From NCBI GenBank assembly GCA_031280125.1, contig JAITHE010000111.1:1-53963 (forward strand): a stretch of DNA of 53,963 bases, given 5' to 3'. How positions within the stretch are numbered: the first letter of the stretch is position 1; each line of letters starts with the position of its first letter. The notes beneath the pieces are model-generated. The model was not told the DNA's origin. It searched no databases and saw only the letters and a list, made by a program, of their open reading frames with translations. This DNA comes from Treponema sp. GTDB taxonomy: Bacteria; Spirochaetota; Spirochaetia; Treponematales; Breznakiellaceae. Both the position numbers and the translations under genes were made by a program. Shown here one piece after another: positions 1 to 8,926 of the stretch.

Positions 1-111
1 GTCAACGGCTTGCCCAGGTAAACCGTAATCAGACCCAGGAGCGGCTTTAGTCTTGGTAACATTTTCTAAATGAGGCAGCCGGAGCTTTCGGTAACATTTC
101 TATTTGAGGCA
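1..111. mobile_element. Possible end of an IS21-family-like insertion sequence (terminal repeats only)
   Basis: Two near-identical direct repeats, GGTAACATTTTCTAAATGAGGCA (55-77) and GGTAACATTTCTATTTGAGGCA (90-111), end in CA and resemble the multiple terminal repeats of IS21-type elements. The transposase genes would lie outside the window. Confidence 0.45.
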
Positions 112-138
112 TCTCGGGCCGTCCTGTTCGCCAAGCCC

Positions 139-1374
139 CTAGAGGGTGCGGCAGAGTTCTCCGATTGCCTCCGCCAGGGTCTCCATATCTTCCATGGTGG
201 TGGACCAGCCCTGAGAAATCCGGATGCCCCCCAGGGCGGCTGCGCCGGCCCCCATGGCTTCCAGGACGGATCGTTTTTTGTTTCCCCGGGAACAGGCGGA
301 TCCGGTGGAAAGGGCGAAACCCCGCTCGTCCAGGGCGCGGACCAGGAGTTCCCCGGGGATTATTTTTTCTTCGCCATTCATAAAGGCCCCCTGAAGTATC
401 CAGGGAGAAAAGCGGGGATCATCGTCTTCCCGGTCCGCCGGTATGGGAAGGAAGCGCCCCGTTCCACGGAGAGCTCCCATGAGGGCTTTCATGCGGGCCG
501 CCGCTTCTTCCCGGGCCCCGGCCAGGGAAGACCCTAGCCGGGATTCCAGCGCCTCCGCCAGGGCCAGGGCACCGGCGGTATTTTCTGTACCGGGCCGAAT
601 CCCCCCCTCCTGTCCGCCTCCCCGGATCAGAGGGAAGAGGGGCCTTTTGAGCCAGAGCAGACCTATCCCCCGGGAACCGCCGATTTTATGGGCGCTGAGG
701 GAAGCCGAATCCGCCCCTCCGCCGGGGAGGTCCAGGGGAATCTTGCCCGCCGCCTGGACCACGTCGCAGTGGAGGAAAACCAGGGGAGTTTCCGGCGCGC
801 CGTCCCGCTCTTCCCGCGTTTTCGTCCCCTCCCCAAGAACCGCCCCCAAGGCTTTTATGTCGTTGATTGCACCGGTTTCGTTGTTCACCGCCATGATCGC
901 CGCCATCCGGGGGGCGGGATTTTTTACCAGCGTTCTTTTGAGGGTTTCCATGCTTACCCTGCCGTCCTTTTCCACGGGGATCGCTGTGCAGGCTATTCCC
1001 AACCGGGAAAGGACGGCGGCGTTTTCTCCCACCGAAGGGTGTTCCACCGCGGAATAGAGCAGTTCTGCCCCCCTCCGTGAGCGGATCCTGGAAAGCAGGG
1101 AAAAAAGAACAATCGCGTTGGATTCGGTCCCGCCGGATGTAAAAAAAAGCTCCTCCGCCTTTACCCCCAAGACCCTGGCGCAGCGGGCCCGCGCCTCTTC
1201 CAGGGCCGTCCTGGCAGCCCTGCCTTCGGCATGGAGAGAAGAAGGATTCCCCAGGGAGTACTCCTCCGGGGAACCATGCCGTTCCGGCGGAGCGGCGGCG
1301 GCCCAGTCAAAATAACGGCGGGAGCTTGCAGGGGCCATGGGGGGATCATAACCTGATTGAAACCGGCCGGACAA
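139..1374 (-). CDS. Cysteine desulfurase (NifS/IscS-like, class V aminotransferase)
   Basis: PLP-enzyme motifs: FTSGGTESNAIVLF, AVEHPSV, HCDVVQAAGKIPLDL, SLSAHKIGGSRGIGLL, GSACSRG. The start may be the internal Met at about 1338. Confidence 0.93.
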   Translation of the reverse strand: MSGRFQSGYDPPMAPASSRRYFDWAAAAPPERHGSPEEYSLGNPSSLHAEGRAARTALEEARARCARVLGVKAEELFFTSGGTESNAIVLFSLLSRIRSRRGAELLYSAVEHPSVGENAAVLSRLGIACTAIPVEKDGRVSMETLKRTLVKNPAPRMAAIMAVNNETGAINDIKALGAVLGEGTKTREERDGAPETPLVFLHCDVVQAAGKIPLDLPGGGADSASLSAHKIGGSRGIGLLWLKRPLFPLIRGGGQEGGIRPGTENTAGALALAEALESRLGSSLAGAREEAAARMKALMGALRGTGRFLPIPADREDDDPRFSPWILQGAFMNGEEKIIPGELLVRALDERGFALSTGSACSRGNKKRSVLEAMGAGAAALGGIRISQGWSTTMEDMETLAEAIGELCRTL

Positions 1375-1391
1375 GAGGAGTAGTATGGGCT

Positions 1392-3932
1392 ATGCTGGTG
1401 CTTAAATTCGGCGGTACATCCGTGGGATCCCCCGGGGCGGTTTCCAAACTTGTTTCGATATTGAAGGATCCGGATCACCGGGGAAAAACAAAGGTGGTGG
1501 TGGTTTCGGCTTTGGCGGGGATTACAGATTCCCTTATCCAGGCGGCTCGATACGCCTCGGGGCAGACGAATCGTGGTTCTGCCGCGGCCGGCGAAGGGTT
1601 CATAGAAAAAACCCTGGGGAATATGCTGGACCGCCACCTGGAGATCGGCGCAGCCTTTCTTGACGAAGAAGAACAAAGGGCCGCCCGGGCCGGGATCGAG
1701 AGTTCCCTGACGGAACTTTCCCGCATGCTGGAGGGCGTCGGTATGCTCGGCGAGCTTTCTCTCCGAAGCCTCGACGGGATCATGAGTTTTGGGGAAAGGC
1801 TTTCCGCGCCTCTTGCCGCCCGGATCCTCCAGGCGTCGGGGATGTCCGCGGAATACCTGGACTCCCGGGACATGATCCTCACCGACGGCAATTACGGGGC
1901 CGCCCGTTTTATTCCCGCCGAAACCTTCCGCCGTATCCGGAAACGGGTGGGGGCTGCCCCGGGGCTTTTTGTGGCCTCCGGTTTTGTAGCTTCCGCTGAG
2001 GACGGTTCCGCCACTACCCTGGGACGGGGCGGCTCAGATCTTTCCGCGGCAATCTACGGCGCCGCCCTGGACGCCGAGGGGGTAGAAATCTGGACCGATG
2101 TGGACGGTTTTCTTACGGCGGATCCCAGGCTTGTAAAAAGCGCCTTCCTCATCGACTCCGTTTCCTACGAAGAGGCCATGGAGCTTACCCACTTCGGGGC
2201 AAAAGTCCTGCATCCTCCGACCATAAAGCCCGCCTTGGAAAAAAACATTCCTATCATCATCAGGAATACCTTTAACCCTTCCTGTCCGGGAACCCGCATC
2301 ACCCGTAATGCGGGAAAGAGTGAATACCCCATCCGGGGGATCAGCTCCCTTTCCAGGGTAACCCTGGTCAGGCTTCAGGGATCCGGCATGGTGGGGGCGG
2401 CGGGTTTTTTCTCCCGGTTTTTCGGCGTCCTGGCCCGGCGGAAGATCAGCGTGATCCTCGTCTCCCAAGGTTCCAGTGAATACTCAATCTGCGTTGCTCT
2501 GGATCCCATCGCAGGAACCGTTGCCCTGGAAGGGCTCAGGGAAGAATTTCACCGGGAAATAGGGGAAGGGACCATTGACGATCCCCTGGCGGAGGAAGAT
2601 CTTTCCATTGTGGCAGTGGTGGGCGAAAAGATGAAGCGGGTTTCGGGGATCTCCGGCAAGGTGTTTCACGCCCTGGGGCGGAACGGGATCAACGTGGCGG
2701 CCATAGCCCAGGGTTCTTCGGAGATCAACATTTCCCTGGTGGTTGCGGCCCAGGACGAGGCCAAAGCCCTGAACGCGATCCATGAAGCCTTTTTTCTTTC
2801 CGGAATCCGGTCGGTGAACCTGTTTCTTCTGGGATCGGGCCTGATCGGGGGTACCCTGCTGGATCAGCTTTCCGTACACCGGGAGATCCTCGCCGATACC
2901 CACAAGATTAGGATCAGCCTGGCGGGGGCGGGCAATTCCCGGGGGATGCTTTTCAATGCGGAGGGCCTCGATCCCCTGGAAGTCAAGTCCCTGCTGCGGC
3001 GGGGGGCCGTGGAAGCGTCCTCCGCGGAGACCCCGCCGGAAAAATCCGGCAAACCGGGGGATCCGGTTCCTTTCAGCTTGGACGGGTTTATCGAAACCAT
3101 GAAGGCATACAATCTTCCCAATACGGCCTTCTGCGACTGTACCGCCAGCGGTGAAGTGGCCGCAGCCTACGAAGAAATCATCACCCATGCGATTCCCATT
3201 GTTACCCCCAACAAACGGGCCAATGCGGGAAGCTACGGGTACTACAAGACCCTGACCGCCTATTCCCGGGAGCGGGGAATTCCCTACCTGTACGAGACCA
3301 CAGTCTGTGCAGGGCTTCCGGTAATATCCACCCTGCGGGATCTTTTTCTTTCGGGAGACAGGGTGCGGCGTATCGAGGCGGTACTTTCGGGGACCCTTTC
3401 GTACATCTTTAATAATTTTAACGGCGAAAAACCTTTTTCCACCCTGGTCCGGGAGGCCCGGGCCGCAGGTTATACGGAACCGGATCCCCGGGACGACCTG
3501 AACGCCATGGATGCCGCCCGGAAGGCGCTGATCCTAGCCCGGGAATGCGGCATGCAGCTTGAATTTGAAAAAGTAGAGATCGAGCCCCTCCTGGCTCCGG
3601 CCTGTTTCGAAGCCTCCGGGGTGGACGCTTTTTTCTGCGAACTGGAAAACAGCGACGCCGCCTTTGAAGAACGCCGTTTCCGGGCAGCCGCGAAAGGCCG
3701 GGCTCTCCGTTATGTGGCGGTCATCGAAGACGGCCGGGCTAAACTTGCACTTCGGGGCGAGGAAGAGGGGAGCCCCTTCAGGACCCTCAAGGATTCCGAC
3801 AATATGGTGGCCATAACCAGCGACCGCTATTCCCGGCTTCCCATGGTAATCAAAGGTCCCGGTGCAGGGGCACAGGTAACTGCCGGCGGGGTTTTCGCGG
3901 ACATTGTCCGCATCGCCCGGACCCTGGTGTAG
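1392..3932 (+). CDS. thrA: Bifunctional aspartate kinase / homoserine dehydrogenase
   Basis: N-terminal LVLKFGGTSVGSP, tandem ACT-like region (GSGMVGAAGFFSRFFGVLARRKISVILVSQGSSE), C-terminal HSD (LLGSGLIGGTLL, TPNKRANAGSYGYY, EAVLSGTLSYIFNNF). The ORF opens at 1326, but MLVLKFGG at 1392 is the likely start. Confidence 0.95.
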   Translation: MLVLKFGGTSVGSPGAVSKLVSILKDPDHRGKTKVVVVSALAGITDSLIQAARYASGQTNRGSAAAGEGFIEKTLGNMLDRHLEIGAAFLDEEEQRAARAGIESSLTELSRMLEGVGMLGELSLRSLDGIMSFGERLSAPLAARILQASGMSAEYLDSRDMILTDGNYGAARFIPAETFRRIRKRVGAAPGLFVASGFVASAEDGSATTLGRGGSDLSAAIYGAALDAEGVEIWTDVDGFLTADPRLVKSAFLIDSVSYEEAMELTHFGAKVLHPPTIKPALEKNIPIIIRNTFNPSCPGTRITRNAGKSEYPIRGISSLSRVTLVRLQGSGMVGAAGFFSRFFGVLARRKISVILVSQGSSEYSICVALDPIAGTVALEGLREEFHREIGEGTIDDPLAEEDLSIVAVVGEKMKRVSGISGKVFHALGRNGINVAAIAQGSSEINISLVVAAQDEAKALNAIHEAFFLSGIRSVNLFLLGSGLIGGTLLDQLSVHREILADTHKIRISLAGAGNSRGMLFNAEGLDPLEVKSLLRRGAVEASSAETPPEKSGKPGDPVPFSLDGFIETMKAYNLPNTAFCDCTASGEVAAAYEEIITHAIPIVTPNKRANAGSYGYYKTLTAYSRERGIPYLYETTVCAGLPVISTLRDLFLSGDRVRRIEAVLSGTLSYIFNNFNGEKPFSTLVREARAAGYTEPDPRDDLNAMDAARKALILARECGMQLEFEKVEIEPLLAPACFEASGVDAFFCELENSDAAFEERRFRAAAKGRALRYVAVIEDGRAKLALRGEEEGSPFRTLKDSDNMVAITSDRYSRLPMVIKGPGAGAQVTAGGVFADIVRIARTLV

Positions 3933-3934
3933 CC

Positions 3935-3957
3935 GGCGGGGGCAGGCTGCCCCCGCC
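3935..3957. terminator. GC-rich hairpin between convergent genes
   Basis: GGCGGGGGCAG-G-CTGCCCCCGCC inverted repeat in the 29-bp gap between thrA (+) and the G1PDH gene (-). There is no clear T-tract on the + strand. Confidence 0.4.
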
Positions 3958-3960
3958 CCC

Positions 3961-5358
3961 TTAGACAAGGTATGTATCAGAGTTTTCCATTCGCTTTAGA
4001 ACGTCCTCAAAAACGCCGGTTTCAAAGGCCAGATCCAGCACGGTAAAGCGGTTCCGCATCATCTGGGCCTTCCGGGCGGTGGCTATGACCCTTTCCCTGG
4101 TCAGGCCGGTTTCGGCGGGCGTTACCGGGCACCCCGCTTCCTTGAGGAGTTGCCGCAGTTCTCCGTAGGGCGGCAGCTTTTCAAATACCGCTTTTTTTAT
4201 ATTTTCCCAGTGGTCCAGAATTCCCCCGCGAAGCCGCCGGGACTGTTCCCCGTCTTCCATGAATTTTGCCCGGGAGGTTTTCAAAGCCGCCTCCATGGCC
4301 CTGTCAAGGCCGGCAAAGGCCCGGCGTACCGCCGTTTCCCGGTCCGCCCAGGAAAGGCCGCCGCCGGGTTTTGTGCCGCCCGCCGGGGGATCCGGTTTTT
4401 CCGCGAACAGACATTCGGTAAAGGCCGCCGCCGCGAGGGTGCCCAGGGCAACCTTGTGGCCGTGGGTTACGGGGGCCCCCCGGAAGGAAAGATTTTCCAT
4501 TTCCCATACGTGGCTCCACATGTGCTCGCAGCCGGAAATGGCCCGGGAGTCTTTCATATACTGAAGGGCAAAACCGGTTATTCCTAGGGACTCAAAAAGG
4601 GTTTTAACCCCTTCCCGGTCTCCCCGGGCGGCCCCGGCGGAACGGGCCAGTTCGTTTTTTAGGGGGATCTGTACCATGTTCCAGGCTTTGGGATCCACCG
4701 CCGCCGTACCTGGGGCGGGCTTTTCCATGCCCCCTAAGGCAAACACGCTGTCCGCGATGATCCAGTCCGTTCCGGCAATGATCTTTCCCGCCAGATCCCC
4801 GAAGCCGGAAGAGGAAAGAAAGGCTGGGGCGGCGGTCAGGATCGCCGTATCGGCGGCCACCACCAGGGGGGCTTCGCAGGGAAGGGTCTGTTTGAATCCT
4901 TCGCAGAGCAGGGAGGCTCCGTAGGCTGTATAGCCGTCCACGGAAGCCGCCGTGGGGATGCAGAAGTAGGGGAGACCCAGTTCCGAAGCGGCCCGTTTAA
5001 CCAGATCGTTGATTGTCCCCGCCCCCACGGCCAGAGGAACCAAGGAACGTGATGATTCCCGCTCCTGGTGGAATTTTTCCCGCAGGATTTCCACATGACC
5101 ATATTCAGCGTGGATCCACCGGCCTGGAAACACATAGGTCCCCGCGACCGCGGCGCCCGAATCTTGTATGATCTCCAGTACGGCGGAACCGGCGGCCCTG
5201 AAGGTATTTTCGTCCGCTGCAAGAAAAACAGCGGCGCCGGGAAAATACGCTTCCAGAAGGGATGGGATTTCCGCCAGCACCCCCTCCCTGACTATCATGG
5301 CCTTTGTCTGATCCGCCGCCGCAAGACATGCTGTCACGGTTGGGACTGTTGTGTTCAT
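3961..5358 (-). CDS. sn-glycerol-1-phosphate dehydrogenase-like protein (AraM/EgsA family)
   Basis: GAGTINDLVKRAASELGLPYFCIPTAASVDGYTAYGASLL, SSGFGDLAGKIIAGTDW and HGHKVALGTL motifs of iron-dependent-alcohol-dehydrogenase-fold G1PDH. Confidence 0.85.
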   Translation of the reverse strand: MNTTVPTVTACLAAADQTKAMIVREGVLAEIPSLLEAYFPGAAVFLAADENTFRAAGSAVLEIIQDSGAAVAGTYVFPGRWIHAEYGHVEILREKFHQERESSRSLVPLAVGAGTINDLVKRAASELGLPYFCIPTAASVDGYTAYGASLLCEGFKQTLPCEAPLVVAADTAILTAAPAFLSSSGFGDLAGKIIAGTDWIIADSVFALGGMEKPAPGTAAVDPKAWNMVQIPLKNELARSAGAARGDREGVKTLFESLGITGFALQYMKDSRAISGCEHMWSHVWEMENLSFRGAPVTHGHKVALGTLAAAAFTECLFAEKPDPPAGGTKPGGGLSWADRETAVRRAFAGLDRAMEAALKTSRAKFMEDGEQSRRLRGGILDHWENIKKAVFEKLPPYGELRQLLKEAGCPVTPAETGLTRERVIATARKAQMMRNRFTVLDLAFETGVFEDVLKRMENSDTYLV

Positions 5359-5450
5359 CCAAGTATATCCTTGCGCCCCATACTGTAGGATACAGCGTAA
5401 AAGGTTTACCCTTCCACGGTTTTACTGTAGAGTAACCTTGGAGGACGATC

Positions 5451-6719
5451 ATGGCAATAGCGCGGACGGTCAGGGAGGCGCTGGTCTCTTCTTCAATGAT
5501 CCGGAAGCTGTTCGAGGAAGGGCGGGAGCTAAAAAAGAAATACGGCGGGGACAGGGTCTTTGACTTTTCCATCGGAAACCCCGACCTGGAACCGCCCCCG
5601 GCTTTCCACCGGGTATTGAAGAGCCTGGCCGGCAAGGACGCCGAAGGAAAAACTCCGGGATCCCACGGTTACATGCCCAATGCGGGGTACCCCGAAGTTC
5701 GGGAGATCCTCGCGCAAAAAGCTTCCCGGGAACAGGGCTGTACCGTGCCGGCCTCCCATATCATCATGTCCGTAGGCGCTGCCGGGGGCCTTAACGTGGT
5801 ATTCAAGAGTATCCTAGACCCCGGGGACGAAGTGATTGTTTCCCGGCCCTTTTTTATGGAGTACCGGCCCTATACGGCAAACCACGGGGGGATCCTGGTG
5901 GAAGCGCCGGGCGGGCGGGATTTCGGCCTGGATCTGGCCGCCATTGAACAGGCCCTTTCCCCCAAAACGGCGGCGGTACTGATCAATTCACCCCACAATC
6001 CTACAGGACGGGTGTATCCCGCCGGAGACATCGCAGCCCTGGCGGATCTGCTCCGGAGGTGGGAAAAAAAATCAGGCCGCCGTCCTTGGCTGGTGGCGGA
6101 CGAACCCTACCGGGAAATCGTCTACGGCGGCCTGACCGTTCCGCCGGTGCTGTCCGCCTACGAAGAATCCATCGCCGTTACTTCCTATTCCAAGAGCCTT
6201 TCCCTGCCTGGAGAGAGGATCGGGTATATCGCCCTAAGTCCCGCCGCGGAGGATGCGGAGACCGTCCTGGGGGCCCTGATCTATGCCACCAGGGTATTGG
6301 GCTATGTCAACGCCCCCGCTTTGATGCAGCGGGTTGTGGCCGCCCTGACGGAAGAACGGGTGGATGTAGAAACCTACGCCCGGCGCCGGGCCGCTTTTAT
6401 GGATGTGCTGGACAGCGCAGGCATGACCTATGTAAAACCGGAGGGGGCCTTTTACATCTTCGCCCAAGTACCCTCCCCCGGCGCCGGGACGGATACCGCC
6501 AAAGCCGCTCCGGATGGTTTACAGCCCTCCTCCGGCGACAGGGCTTTTTCGGAGCTTCTTAAAAAACACCTCGTCCTGGGCGTACCGGGGAGTAGTTTCG
6601 GCGCCCCCGGCTGGATTCGCTTTGCCTATTGTGTGGACGAAGGGGTAATCCGCGCCTCGGCGCCGGCCCTGAGGGAAACCATGGATGAATGGAGGAGACC
6701 CTCCCGGCCGCATCCGTAG
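5451..6719 (+). CDS. Pyridoxal phosphate-dependent class I/II aminotransferase
   Basis: FSIGNPDLEPPP, NSPHNPTGRVYP, VADEPYREIVYGG, SYSKSLSLPGERIGYIA motifs. Confidence 0.93.
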   Translation: MAIARTVREALVSSSMIRKLFEEGRELKKKYGGDRVFDFSIGNPDLEPPPAFHRVLKSLAGKDAEGKTPGSHGYMPNAGYPEVREILAQKASREQGCTVPASHIIMSVGAAGGLNVVFKSILDPGDEVIVSRPFFMEYRPYTANHGGILVEAPGGRDFGLDLAAIEQALSPKTAAVLINSPHNPTGRVYPAGDIAALADLLRRWEKKSGRRPWLVADEPYREIVYGGLTVPPVLSAYEESIAVTSYSKSLSLPGERIGYIALSPAAEDAETVLGALIYATRVLGYVNAPALMQRVVAALTEERVDVETYARRRAAFMDVLDSAGMTYVKPEGAFYIFAQVPSPGAGTDTAKAAPDGLQPSSGDRAFSELLKKHLVLGVPGSSFGAPGWIRFAYCVDEGVIRASAPALRETMDEWRRPSRPHP

Positions 6720-6753
6720 GAGTCTAGCCCGGACGGCGGGGGCTTGCGGCCCT

Positions 6754-8064
6754 TCACCGGGTGGTCATGATCCGGGCCGCCGTTTCGGCATCCAGGCCCT
6801 CCCGGTTTTCCCGGGCGGCTATGTTCCGCAGGGTAAAACGGTCAAAGCCGCCGGCATCCTCCGTGCCGGGGATAATTACCCAGGGGATTCCCTTCTTTTC
6901 CGCTAAAATAAACTGCTGGGTTTGTTTTTTTGGTTCCAGAAAGACCTCGCAGCGGATCCCCCGGCGGCGGAAACCTTCCGCCAGGGCCTGGGCTTTCCCG
7001 GAGTCTTCCGCCTTGAGGCAGGCAATGGCGGTGGCGGCGGCGGAAAAACCGGACTCCACGGAGCCCAGTTCTTCCAGGGCCGCCTGGAGCCGGTCCAGGC
7101 CGATGGAAGCCCCCACTCCCCCGGCGGCTTCCCGGGAATAGAGTTCTGTGAGATTGTCGTAGCGGCCCCCGGAGCAGACCGATCCGATTCCGGGGAGCCG
7201 GTTCAGGAAGGTTTCGCAGACCAGGCCGGTATAGTAATCGAGCCCTCTGGTGATGGAAGGGTCAAGGACAAAACAATCCTCCGCTCCGGCATCCTTCATA
7301 TAGCGATGCAGTTCTTCCAGCCTTCGCGTATCCTCCCCCTCTCCGGCGGCGGCCTTGAGCTGTTCCAGCGCCTTCCTGTAGTCCTCCCCTTCCCCCAGGG
7401 AGATATACTCCAGGATCTTCCCGCTTGCCCTTTCCCCGGTGGTTTCCTCCAGCAGTTCCCGGACTCCCTCCCTGCCGGTTTTGCCCAGCTTGTCCACCTG
7501 CCTCAGGATGTCCGCCGATTTGTCCCTTAGCCCCAGGGAATCCAGAAAGCGGTTAAAAAGGCCCCGGTGGTTAAGCCGGATGGTAAGGTCCGTTTTTGTT
7601 CCGCAGAGGGACAAAAGGCAGCATCTCATCATCAGAAGGATTTCAAAATCCGCCGCGGCGCAGTCGCTCCCTAGGATGTCAAAATCGCACTGGGTAAATT
7701 CCCGGTAGCGGCCCCGTTGTGTGTTTTCTCCCCGCCAGACCTTGGCGATATGGTAGCGCTTAAAGGGCAGGATCAGGCCGGACCGGTGCTCCGCCGCAAA
7801 ACGGGCAAAGGGGACTGTCAGATCGAACCGGAGGGCCACATCCCGGCCTCCGTGATCGGTAAAGCGGTATACCTGTTTTTCCGTTTCCCCCCCTCCCTTG
7901 CCCAGGAGGATCTCCGCATATTCCAGCGCCGGGGTGTCAATGGGCACAAAGCCGAAGGATCGAAAGCGCCGTTCTATGGTTTCGATCATGTCCCTTCGGG
8001 CCAGTTCCTGGGGGGGCAGAAAATCCCGGAATCCCTTGAGGACCCTGGGTTTAATGGTTGTCAT
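6754..8064 (-). CDS. hisS: Histidyl-tRNA synthetase
   Basis: KPRVLKGFRDFLPPQ, class II motif 2 (KVWRGENTQRGRYREFTQCDFDILG), GLDYYTGLVCE, GGRYDNL. Confidence 0.96.
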   Translation of the reverse strand: MTTIKPRVLKGFRDFLPPQELARRDMIETIERRFRSFGFVPIDTPALEYAEILLGKGGGETEKQVYRFTDHGGRDVALRFDLTVPFARFAAEHRSGLILPFKRYHIAKVWRGENTQRGRYREFTQCDFDILGSDCAAADFEILLMMRCCLLSLCGTKTDLTIRLNHRGLFNRFLDSLGLRDKSADILRQVDKLGKTGREGVRELLEETTGERASGKILEYISLGEGEDYRKALEQLKAAAGEGEDTRRLEELHRYMKDAGAEDCFVLDPSITRGLDYYTGLVCETFLNRLPGIGSVCSGGRYDNLTELYSREAAGGVGASIGLDRLQAALEELGSVESGFSAAATAIACLKAEDSGKAQALAEGFRRRGIRCEVFLEPKKQTQQFILAEKKGIPWVIIPGTEDAGGFDRFTLRNIAARENREGLDAETAARIMTTR

Positions 8065-8870
8065 TGCTTGGCCGCCTTGGGGTTGCTGTGAACATTAAGC
8101 CAGTAATCATCTATTACCTCCACCAATTCGGGACAGAAATGCAGCTGGGATACGGTCTGTATGATCCCCTGGGGGATCTGGGCCGCCCTTTCCACCCTGC
8201 CCCTGGCGGAAACCCGGTATTTTTTAAAAAAAAGCTGGTACTGTACAGCGGTTCCCGGTGCGCGCACCGGAGCCCCCGCCGCTTCCAGGTGTTCCAGGTT
8301 TTTGCTGCTCAGGCTAAGCACCTGGATACGCCTTCCCTGGGGACTGTCACAGATGACGGAGTACATGTTGTATCCCAGAGCCCTGGAAGTGTCGGGGGTA
8401 ACGCGGATGGGGGTATCGGCGTAATCCTCGTACTGGGAAAGGAGTTTTTCCTGACCGTCCAGAAAATCCCCCAGTACCATCACCAGTTCGTCGGGGGTAT
8501 TCTTGTAGTCCACCACAAAAAGTCCCACGTTTTCTCTGTTTTTCATCTGGCCTATTTTGGTCAGACTACAGTGGATAAAGAAGTGTATCGGTTCAATCCG
8601 GCCCGCCGGAATGAAGGTGATGGAAAGATTAACGGTGGTATTCTCGTATTTCTGAAAAAAAACCAGCTCCTCTTTGGACAGCGGGGCCATCAAGATTGAA
8701 CGTTTAAAGCCGAACTGAAAGGGCATACAGAGGATCACATAATCTTCGATTTTTAGGGAACAGCGGCTGCGATCTATCCCCAGCTTGGCAAGCACATAGT
8801 GATTGCAGGAGATGCTCTGTTCGCTGAACCGGGTCAGGTATTGGGCCGGCCCAAACGGCACGTTCGCCAT
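8061..8870 (-). CDS. Conserved Treponema-type hypothetical protein, possibly PilZ-related
   Basis: Intact 269-aa ORF whose start overlaps the hisS-side boundary by 4 nt. The C-terminal beta-rich region is weakly PilZ-like; the family assignment is tentative. Confidence 0.6.
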   Translation of the reverse strand: MANVPFGPAQYLTRFSEQSISCNHYVLAKLGIDRSRCSLKIEDYVILCMPFQFGFKRSILMAPLSKEELVFFQKYENTTVNLSITFIPAGRIEPIHFFIHCSLTKIGQMKNRENVGLFVVDYKNTPDELVMVLGDFLDGQEKLLSQYEDYADTPIRVTPDTSRALGYNMYSVICDSPQGRRIQVLSLSSKNLEHLEAAGAPVRAPGTAVQYQLFFKKYRVSARGRVERAAQIPQGIIQTVSQLHFCPELVEVIDDYWLNVHSNPKAAKQ

Positions 8871-8926
8871 AGGTAAATCCCTTCCATAATTCCCAGTCTG
8901 GCGCTTTTTTGTACAATTAGCAATGG

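Noticed and set aside
1326-1391. N-terminal extension of the thrA ORF
   Set aside because: Overlaps the divergent cysteine desulfurase start. The conserved aspartokinase N-terminus begins at MLVLKFGG (1392).
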